A stretch of 22,564 nt of DNA from a bacterium (GTDB taxonomy: Bacteria; Bacillota_I; Bacilli_A; RFN20; DUOF01). The notes under the pieces are model-generated. The model did not search any database. It was not told where the DNA came from and was given only the letters and a program-made list of their open reading frames with translations. Within the stretch, counting starts at the first letter, position 1. Each line of letters begins with the position of its first letter. Shown piece by piece: positions 17,263 to 22,564 of the stretch. A program made the translations under genes and the position numbers. The DNA lies in the NCBI GenBank assembly GCA_012839015.1, contig DUOF01000079.1, forward strand, positions 1 to 22,564. Reading direction: 5' to 3'.

Positions 17263-17291
17263 ATTATAATTGATTATTGTTTTTTTTACAA
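17263..17291 (-). promoter_or_regulatory. sigma-A promoter of the jetABC operon
   Basis: On the minus strand TTGTAA (17291-17286) and TATAAT (17268-17263) are spaced 17 bases, giving a very short leader of about 16 bases that holds the GAGGAG ribosome site. A near-consensus, constitutive-looking promoter suggests the complex is made all the time, as expected for either defence or chromosome maintenance. Confidence 0.65.
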
Positions 17292-17482
17292 ATCAATAAT
17301 TCTTTAATTTGTCGGAATATCTCAGCTTTTTAGCGCTAGTTTTAAAGTAGTCCGCATTTGTATTTAAAAGCGAGCTAGTTTTGTGTTCTCTAACGAGCTT
17401 AAATTGAATGTAAATAGTTAACCGTGTACGACTGGTAAAGTGTAAAATTAGTATTATAAATGATACTACTAGGGTTCTTTAA
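17292..17482. other. Intergenic stretch without a gene
   Basis: About 190 bases between the jetABC promoter and the terminator of the next minus-strand unit. I see no reading frame with a ribosome site (the longest candidate has 17 codons) and no tRNA or CRISPR. GCTAGTTTT occurs twice (17335-17343 and 17374-17382), and AGTATTAT/ATGATACT near 17452-17469 is a weak palindrome. Nothing here needs a function. Confidence 0.6.
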
Positions 17483-17511
17483 AAAAGAAGGATATCCTTT
17501 ATCCTTCTTTT
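17483..17511 (-). terminator. Rho-independent terminator of the BrkB-like gene
   Basis: AAAAGAAGGAT (17483-17493) and ATCCTTCTTTT (17501-17511) form an 11-bp stem with a 7-base loop. On the minus strand it stands 12 bases after the stop at 17523 and continues into TTTAAAG. It separates this unit from jetABC, so brkB and jet are not one operon. Confidence 0.85.
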
Positions 17512-17522
17512 AGGGGAATGAG

Positions 17523-18302
17523 CTACTTTGGCATCGGTAATCCTGCCTTGCTTATTTTCTTCCGATTATGAATTTTTATTTTGCCAACTTTTAGTAATTG
17601 ACTATTAACTATAATGCCGATATAGATAATAAAAGATAAGTAGTATAAATAGATAAGTGAAATAATAATCGGGCTAAATAATCCGTATCGATTTTCTAGG
17701 GTAGTAAATCTAGATACAAACAAGGAATAGAAATAAGAAAGGAAGCTAATTAGAAAACTTGCAACAATTGTACCCATCAATAACTTTTTAAAAGGTATTC
17801 TTGAGGTAAGTCGATAGAATAAGAAAAGTATTAAGAAAACAAAAATGTAGTTTATTAAGATGCTGATTTCCTGTAAGGCGGGAATAGTTAACAATATAAA
17901 AACAATGCTTATGGTGAGTATAATAATAATTATAAATAAGAGTGACAGAAAAAAGGAATACGCTTTTCTGGCTACAAACGATCTAGCCTTAGTATTAAAT
18001 ATTTCCTCATTATTTAATAATAAGGATTCAAAACCCTGTGATAAGAGATTCAAAGAGACAAAATAGAAAACCACACTTAGTGTCGGAGAAATATTTAAAA
18101 CATCGAGTACTTCCTTTATTTGTGGTATGACCGGATTAGTTAGAACCGGGAAAGCCTTTACTAATAAATTGAAAATATTTAGAGTTAGGGAAATCGAGGG
18201 TATTATTGCAAGTAAAATTAAATAAGAAAAACTAGCAGAAAATAAATGGACTTTATTTTCCCTAATTCTATTTAGGATTTGGGTTAATAAAATTTTGTTC
18301 AT
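17523..18302 (-). CDS. YihY/virulence factor BrkB family membrane protein
   Basis: A 259-residue polytopic protein with about six membrane helices. The N-terminal run VHLFSASFSYLILLAIIPSISL is the typical start of the YihY/BrkB family (A.S.SYY.LLAL.P). Further family features are LLSQGFESLLLNNEEIFNTKARS, FFLSLLFIIIIILTISIVFILL, the IPFKKLLMGTIVASFLISF stretch, and YGLFSPIIISLIYLYYLSFIIYIGIIVNSQLL at the end. The family was once misnamed RNase BN; its role is unclear, with transport of lipids or ions among the suggestions. An AGGTGA ribosome site precedes the ATG. It follows the PH-like gene after 34 bases containing a hairpin, so it may be expressed by read-through from 18847-18875. It has its own terminator. 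Confidence 0.87.
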   Translation of the reverse strand: MNKILLTQILNRIRENKVHLFSASFSYLILLAIIPSISLTLNIFNLLVKAFPVLTNPVIPQIKEVLDVLNISPTLSVVFYFVSLNLLSQGFESLLLNNEEIFNTKARSFVARKAYSFFLSLLFIIIIILTISIVFILLTIPALQEISILINYIFVFLILFLFYRLTSRIPFKKLLMGTIVASFLISFLSYFYSLFVSRFTTLENRYGLFSPIIISLIYLYYLSFIIYIGIIVNSQLLKVGKIKIHNRKKISKAGLPMPK

Positions 18303-18321
18303 ATTTCACCTGAGTTTATAA

Positions 18322-18348
18322 AAAAACTCATATTTATTATGAGTTTTT
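18322..18348 (-). terminator. Hairpin at the end of the PH-like gene, probable partial terminator
   Basis: AAAAACTCATA (18322-18332) and TATGAGTTTTT (18338-18348) form a perfect 11-bp stem with a 5-base loop. On the minus strand it is followed by a T-run. It overlaps the stop codon of the upstream gene (18337-18339), and the BrkB-like gene starts 20 bases beyond. I see no good separate promoter for the BrkB-like gene, so read-through probably supplies it. Confidence 0.75.
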
Positions 18349-18819
18349 AATTACCAACTTATGAATGTTACTTTCGTTTTCAATCATCTTGTAGAATAGT
18401 TCTGTCCTATTCGTTCTTATTGTTATTTTTTTCTCTTTGTTACTTCCTTTATCTCTATAGATGATAGTACATGAAGGTAAATATCCAAAAGTTAGAAATA
18501 GACGTCCCTTTTTATCGTAGATAACTCTAGCGATATCATCATATTTAATAACTATGTCATGCACTAGTGATCGTTTTATATAAATTCTTTCCTTAGAAAT
18601 AAAGTAACGACGTTTTGTTAGGGAATAAAAAGTTAGGTTTATAATTACAAATGTTACCCAAATTAGAGTATAGGAAAGTGTGGAAATTTTTTCATTGATG
18701 GTCTCAACATTATTGTCCAACTGCATATTAATAAAGATTATCAAGCCAACAGCAATAATCGCTGTGATTAAAGCGAATAGGAATATGTTGTCATACTTAC
18801 GTTTAAATTTAAATTCCAT
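18337..18819 (-). CDS. Small membrane protein with possible C-terminal PH-like domain
   Basis: A 160-residue protein of uncertain function. It starts with a basic segment (MEFKFKRKYDN), then two membrane helices (about 13-31, FLFALITAIIAVGLIIFIN, and about 48-66, YTLIWVTFVIINLTFYSL). The last 90 residues should be cytoplasmic and rich in beta strands. The pattern RRYFISKERIYIKRSLVHDIVIKYDDIARVIYD, then RLFLTFGYLPSCTIIYRD, and a final helix (RTELFYKMIENESNI) is that of bacterial PH-like (bPH/YcxB-like) domains. That assignment is by pattern and tentative. It leads a two-gene unit with the BrkB-like gene, which suggests a shared membrane role. AAGGGG lies about eight bases before the ATG. Confidence 0.65.
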   Translation of the reverse strand: MEFKFKRKYDNIFLFALITAIIAVGLIIFINMQLDNNVETINEKISTLSYTLIWVTFVIINLTFYSLTKRRYFISKERIYIKRSLVHDIVIKYDDIARVIYDKKGRLFLTFGYLPSCTIIYRDKGSNKEKKITIRTNRTELFYKMIENESNIHKLVIKNS

Positions 18820-18846
18820 AGATAGACCCCTTCTTTTCTATACATT

Positions 18847-18875
18847 AGAATAACCCAACACACCAAAAAAGTCAA
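18847..18875 (-). promoter_or_regulatory. sigma-A promoter of the PH-like and BrkB-like unit
   Basis: On the minus strand TTGACT (18875-18870) and TATTCT (18852-18847) are spaced 17 bases, with the start expected near 18840 and the ATG at 18819. It is the only good promoter upstream of the two-gene unit. Confidence 0.65.
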
Positions 18876-18960
18876 TTAAATTGAATGTGCATATTAGCTA
18901 CCATACTTGCTCCCACTCATTGTCACCCTACGATTTGAGAAATATAAAACACCCAAAACC

Positions 18961-19024
18961 TAGGTAACACCTAAATTTAACAATAATGTCAAGCAACACG
19001 TAACACTAGCCAATAAATGTGTTA
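18961..19024. repeat. Two short inverted repeats upstream of the lipoprotein promoter
   Basis: TAGGT(AAC)ACCTA at 18961-18973 is a perfect 5-bp inverted repeat with a 3-base centre. TAACAC (19001-19006) and GTGTTA (19019-19024) form a perfect 6-bp repeat with a 12-base spacer, ending seven bases before the -35 box at 19031. They could be binding sites for a regulator of the lipoprotein cluster, but AT-rich DNA gives such repeats by chance, and no regulator gene is nearby. Confidence 0.3.
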
Positions 19025-19030
19025 AAATTG

Positions 19031-19059
19031 TTGAAGTAATCAAATTTTTAATATAGAAT
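19031..19059 (+). promoter_or_regulatory. sigma-A promoter of the lipoprotein cluster
   Basis: TTGAAG (19031-19036) and TAGAAT (19054-19059) are spaced 17 bases. The predicted start near 19066 is downstream of the first in-frame ATG (19063), so it supports the second ATG at 19093 as the start. No other promoter is obvious between the three lipoprotein genes. Confidence 0.65.
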
Positions 19060-19092
19060 AATGTGTGCATAAATGTAAGGGGGAATTTTTTA

Positions 19093-20787
19093 ATGAAGAA
19101 AAGATGGATATCTGTACTATTTTTATCTGTAATAAGTTTTTCTTCGTTATTTGGCTGTTTTGGAAATGAGAAGACTGGTCCGGTAACGCAATATCGTTTA
19201 AATGATAAAGATGTAGTATTCAGAATAGATGGGACTGATATTATATATCAGGCAGATCAACTATTTGAAGATATGCTTAATGATCAAGGAATTGAAGAGA
19301 TTTATGAGAGTGTATTTAAGGTTATGGTGGAATCACTAGTACCTGTAGATAAAACCATTAAGTCAGCGGTTGAGTTACAAATGACCACATTTGAACAATC
19401 CGTTACAAGCTACCAAGATGAAAATGGAGTAAGTAAGGAAGAAGCTAGGGAAATAAAACTACTTGAAGCAGGTGTTAATACCGTAGATGAACTTAGAAAT
19501 AAGTATACATATGATATAAGGGTAGCCAAATTAAGAAGAGACTACTTCGAAGACAACAAAGATAGATTCATGGAAGAATTAGTTTTAAATGATAAACTTT
19601 ATCAAGTTCGTCACATCTTAGTACATGATGGTTCTAGTAGTTACGGAGCGATGGCCGACAAGAGTGAATCAGGAAATGATAACGACAGTCTTTATTTTGC
19701 TAATATAACTGCTGATGATGCAGCAAGACTTTATCAAGCCTACAATGATTTAAGAGATAAATCTTTTGCTACAGCAGCATACCGTAACTCACTAGATGGA
19801 AGTAAGAGTAATGGTGGTGTCTTGTTAATGGCACAAAACACTAGTTTCATCAAAGAGTTCAAATTTGGAGTATTAGCTTTTGATATTTATTCTAATAACA
19901 GGAATTTAAATGATTTAGAAATTCCTTTTGCTAATGAAATTGAAGCAATTTATGGGGGAGGATTTGATGTAATCCCTTCTAGTTATATTGAAAGATTATA
20001 TGATGTTAAGGATAAAGGCGACTACAATGACCGCATCTTTGCTGTGAACAATAGCACGCTACCTCGCAACATGATTTTCAATAAATTATTTAATACCCCT
20101 GGTATTTCACTAATTGAAGTTGAAGAAGATGAAAATGGAAACTATCCAGCTAATGCTTGTGAATTCAACTATGTTAAAGACGAAAATGGAGGAACTAGAA
20201 CCGCTATGGTTTTATGCAGTGATGAAGGCTCTGCTAAAACTCCAATATTCCTTACTAGAGGAGAATATGGTATTCACTTCATAACTGTTGATTACAGCTA
20301 CGGAGATGCTGATGCAGTAAAATATTTTGCATTAGAACCAAACAAGGAAGATGATTTCGTATCTTATATTGAAACAAAAACAACAGTTAGAGAACAAAAT
20401 GTTCTAATTGATGAATTGGAAGGACTAGTAAGAAAATACGTTCAGTACGATACTGAGGATGAAAAATTCATGGACTTCAGAATCATGCTTGAAAACATTA
20501 ATTTTGGCAATGATGAAGATACTGAAAAGTTAACCATTAAAGATGAACTAATAAGAGATCTTGTTAAAAACTATATTGACGAAAAGATATCCATAGCACT
20601 AAGATCTAAAAATGATTCCATAACAGAACAATGGGGAGACTATGTAAGAAAAATCAACTTCTCTAACCAAGAGAATGTTAAAAAATACAAGGCTCCACTA
20701 GTTTGTTTAGATCATGATGAAGAAGATAATAAAGTCTGTACATATAGTACTGCGGATGGCTTTAAGGTAATAGGAGGAGAAGAATAA
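19093..20787 (+). CDS. PrsA-like parvulin-type foldase lipoprotein with a domain insertion
   Basis: A secreted, lipid-anchored protein of 564 residues. The signal peptide has a basic start (MKKRW), a hydrophobic core and the lipobox LFGC, so the mature protein begins at Cys22. The N-terminal part (about 40-165) is helical and SurA-N-like. A parvulin (PpiC) peptidyl-prolyl isomerase domain starts at QVRHILVHDG (171) and runs through KSFATAAYRNSLDGSKSNGG and FIKEFKFGVLAFD (to about 267). The last family strand, normally YGYHIIKV, appears only at 393-399 as GIHFITV, so about 120 residues seem inserted. The ATG at 19093 is chosen for its signal peptide and AAGGGGG ribosome site. PrsA-type proteins fold exported proteins outside the membrane. 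The TAA overlaps the next ATG (TAATG). Confidence 0.8.
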   Translation: MKKRWISVLFLSVISFSSLFGCFGNEKTGPVTQYRLNDKDVVFRIDGTDIIYQADQLFEDMLNDQGIEEIYESVFKVMVESLVPVDKTIKSAVELQMTTFEQSVTSYQDENGVSKEEAREIKLLEAGVNTVDELRNKYTYDIRVAKLRRDYFEDNKDRFMEELVLNDKLYQVRHILVHDGSSSYGAMADKSESGNDNDSLYFANITADDAARLYQAYNDLRDKSFATAAYRNSLDGSKSNGGVLLMAQNTSFIKEFKFGVLAFDIYSNNRNLNDLEIPFANEIEAIYGGGFDVIPSSYIERLYDVKDKGDYNDRIFAVNNSTLPRNMIFNKLFNTPGISLIEVEEDENGNYPANACEFNYVKDENGGTRTAMVLCSDEGSAKTPIFLTRGEYGIHFITVDYSYGDADAVKYFALEPNKEDDFVSYIETKTTVREQNVLIDELEGLVRKYVQYDTEDEKFMDFRIMLENINFGNDEDTEKLTIKDELIRDLVKNYIDEKISIALRSKNDSITEQWGDYVRKINFSNQENVKKYKAPLVCLDHDEEDNKVCTYSTADGFKVIGGEE

Positions 20788-22052
20788 TGAAAAAATTTAA
20801 ATCAATATTCTTATTCTTAACAATGGCATTTGTTATTGCAGGTTGTAAAGATGCTGTTGCCGATAAGGTTGTCACCAAACCTAGCAATTCTGACAGTGTT
20901 GTTATTGAAAATGAAGAATCAATCCTAAAAATAGGAGAACTATACAATAAACTTAAAGAATCCCAAGGAAGCGAAGTAGCAACTCAATACTTAGTAAACG
21001 CTATTATAGAATTAGAGTTAAATATCGCTACTGATGTAGAAATGCAAGAATTGTATGAAAAAAGAGTTGAAGCGAAGTTACTAGAGTTTACTAAAGATTC
21101 TAGTTACTTCTCATTTGGTTTATTTGATGAAGAAAAGTTATATAACGCACTTACATCTCAAGGTTATAATGTTGTTTGTAACTATGCAGATGAAGATGGT
21201 AAATTTGGTCCTAGATATGATCTTGATAGGGATCTAGAAGTTGTCCAATATTTACTTTGTGATTATGAAGATTATGTTGCAAAGGAAATCAAAAACCAAG
21301 TTCTAGTAGAATTATTACAAGAACAATATATATTAGATATATTAATGGAAGAAAACGATGATTTAATAACACGTAGAAGACCACGTAGGATTGAATATTT
21401 TACTATAAGTAGAGAAGACTTTGATAAATCAAACACATTCATGAAAGAAGCTGCTGCTTCACTTATGAATGGTAAAACTTTTGAAGACTTAGAAGAATCA
21501 TGGAATCAAAAACTACTAGAGGAAATCAAAGAAGATTACGACAAAATTGGAACAAGTGATGATTTTAGTGGCGCTAATTTAATGAAGTTTGGTTTTATGG
21601 ACGGAAAGTTTATTAATGTAGAAGACGGAAAAATGTATCACGATAGACAAGTGTATGAAACTAGTAAGACTTTCTCTGCTATTATTACTACTAATAATAA
21701 AGGTGATCTAAGCGAGAATCTAGCTTCTAGCATTTTGAACGCTGATGTAATCGAAAACAGAACCGTAACTATCGGACAAGATAATTACCTGGTAGATCTT
21801 AGAACTCATGGAGATATAAATGAAGATGATATATTAATTCTTGATCCTGACAAAAATGTTTACTACTTTATTAAAGTATCACTAATTGATTTTGAAGACG
21901 AAGCTGAAGTACGTGAAGTTGTTGAACTTATGAGAGATACACAAACTAGCAAGGAAGATGTTTTAGAACATTATATTGGCAAATACAACATCAGTGTTCA
22001 TGATGAGGAAATTTACGAATATTTACAAATGCTATATCCGGCAATATTTTAG
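20787..22052 (+). CDS. Lipoprotein, divergent PrsA/SurA-like, second in the cluster
   Basis: A 421-residue lipoprotein: MKKFKSIFLFLTMAFVIAGC gives a clean lipobox (IAGC) with lipidation at Cys20. Helical segments at about 55-190 (ELYNKLKESQGSEVATQYLVNA, then KNQVLVELLQEQYILDILMEEND) resemble a SurA-N-type chaperone module. The following RRIEYFTISREDFDKS, AAASLMNGKTFEDLEESWNQ and a late YYFIKVSLIDF imitate the order of parvulin elements, but the HILV and GG.LG..G motifs are not recognisable. It could be a foldase with a degraded catalytic domain, a chaperone only, or a substrate-binding partner. Its ATG overlaps the stop of the previous gene by one base, with GGAGGAGAA ahead, so the two are translationally coupled. 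The next lipoprotein gene follows 27 bases later. Confidence 0.7.
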   Translation: MKKFKSIFLFLTMAFVIAGCKDAVADKVVTKPSNSDSVVIENEESILKIGELYNKLKESQGSEVATQYLVNAIIELELNIATDVEMQELYEKRVEAKLLEFTKDSSYFSFGLFDEEKLYNALTSQGYNVVCNYADEDGKFGPRYDLDRDLEVVQYLLCDYEDYVAKEIKNQVLVELLQEQYILDILMEENDDLITRRRPRRIEYFTISREDFDKSNTFMKEAAASLMNGKTFEDLEESWNQKLLEEIKEDYDKIGTSDDFSGANLMKFGFMDGKFINVEDGKMYHDRQVYETSKTFSAIITTNNKGDLSENLASSILNADVIENRTVTIGQDNYLVDLRTHGDINEDDILILDPDKNVYYFIKVSLIDFEDEAEVREVVELMRDTQTSKEDVLEHYIGKYNISVHDEEIYEYLQMLYPAIF

Positions 22053-22079
22053 GTAGTGTGTGATAAAGGAGGTCAAAGG

Positions 22080-22564
22080 ATGAAAAAAATTATATCTTTT
22101 ATGATTATTAGTATGATGACCCTTACCTTTGCCGGTGCTTGCACCAATGAAACCATTGATGTTTTAAATTATGAAGGCAAAGAAATAGTTATAAAAATAG
22201 GAGAAGATAAATACATAAGTGCAGATGAACTTTTTGACAACCTAGTTGTTAATAAGAATAATATGCAATACGTATATGAAGAAATTAGGGAACTAGTTAT
22301 TAAGACAGCAGCACCAATCGATCAAACTATGCGAAACAATATCGCAGGTCGTTATGATCGTTGGGATAAAGAAGTAAGAGATACTGCTTCTGTTAATAAC
22401 ATCTCCCTTAGACAGGCAAAAGAAACTGCTCTAAGGGCTGAGGGGGTAACTAGTGAAGATGAATTAAGGGATAAATGGTACCTAGAACTACAAACGCAAA
22501 AAGTTACTGAAAGATATTGGAAAGAAGCAGAAAGTGAATACTATAAAGGTTATTTGTCTACTAA
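22080..22564 (+). CDS. Lipoprotein, PrsA/SurA-like paralogue, N-terminal part
   Basis: The first 161 codons of a gene that runs off the right edge. The signal peptide MKKIISFMIISMMTLTFAGAC gives lipidation at Cys21; its lipobox AGAC is less usual. The body aligns by eye with residues 40-165 of the first lipoprotein: VIKIGEDKYISADELFDNL against VFRIDGTDIIYQADQLFEDM, YEEIRELVIKTAAPIDQTM against YESVFKVMVESLVPVDKTI, and EGVTSEDELRDKWYLELQ against AGVNTVDELRNKYTYDIR. These two are clearly paralogues, and a parvulin domain is expected beyond the edge. AAAGGAGGTC (22065-22074) stands before the ATG. There is no promoter in the 27-base gap, so it belongs to the same transcript. Confidence 0.85.
   Translation, partial: MKKIISFMIISMMTLTFAGACTNETIDVLNYEGKEIVIKIGEDKYISADELFDNLVVNKNNMQYVYEEIRELVIKTAAPIDQTMRNNIAGRYDRWDKEVRDTASVNNISLRQAKETALRAEGVTSEDELRDKWYLELQTQKVTERYWKEAESEYYKGYLST

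Noticed and set aside
17335..17382. Direct repeat GCTAGTTTT as a CRISPR-like or iteron array
   Set aside because: There are only two short copies with no regular spacing or further units.
17460..17513. A 17-codon reading frame on the plus strand through the terminator
   Set aside because: It has no ribosome site and consists mostly of the terminator hairpin of the opposing gene.
19063..19092. Start of the first lipoprotein at 19063
   Set aside because: It would put ten extra residues before the signal peptide, lies at or upstream of the predicted transcription start, and the AAGGGGG ribosome site fits the ATG at 19093.
1..22564. Mycoplasma code with TGA as tryptophan
   Set aside because: All genes run full length in the standard code, conserved tryptophans are TGG, and no in-frame TGA is needed anywhere.

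Overview
The window is AT-rich DNA (roughly two thirds A+T by eye) from a low-GC Gram-positive bacterium, most likely Bacillota of the Mollicutes, Acholeplasma or Izemoplasma-like, or Erysipelotrichia type. This is suggested by a T-box ahead of thrS, consensus sigma-A promoters with 17-base spacers, strong GGAGG ribosome sites, lipobox lipoproteins, a threonyl-tRNA synthetase without its TGS domain, and a valyl-tRNA synthetase of the archaeal type. Pyruvate:ferredoxin oxidoreductase points to an anaerobic or fermentative life. The standard code fits: tryptophan is TGG and genes stay open without reading TGA. Of the 14 complete genes, 7 end in TAA, 6 in TAG and only one (jetA) in TGA. The species cannot be named from the window.

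Layout. 1-117 (-): the start of a HAD-family hydrolase with a near-consensus promoter. 212-3742 (-): pyruvate:ferredoxin oxidoreductase with its own promoter and terminator. 3879-10774 (+): an MFS transporter, valS, two small membrane proteins of unknown function, and thrS under a T-box riboswitch. A single 12-bp hairpin at 10793-10824 terminates thrS from the left and the opposing operon from the right. 10802-17240 (-): a promoter-led operon jetA-jetB-jetC, which is a Wadjet/MksBEF-type condensin (kleisin, KITE subunit, SMC-like ATPase). It is followed not by the expected jetD nuclease gene but by a membrane acyltransferase behind a terminator-like hairpin. 17523-18819 (-): a YihY/BrkB membrane protein and a small membrane protein with a possible PH-like domain. 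19093-22564 (+): at least three consecutive lipoproteins related to PrsA/SurA-type foldases; the last runs off the window.

Working together. The left part is housekeeping: pyruvate oxidation, sugar uptake and tRNA charging. The middle is the accessory part. JetABC would normally bring JetD to cleave small circular DNA; without JetD at this locus the complex either acts as a chromosome-organising condensin or uses a nuclease encoded elsewhere. The right part is an extracytoplasmic protein-folding or surface lipoprotein cluster in which the catalytic parvulin domain of the first member seems to carry a long insertion.

The points most worth following up are the jetD-less condensin operon with its linked acyltransferase, and the tandem foldase-like lipoproteins.
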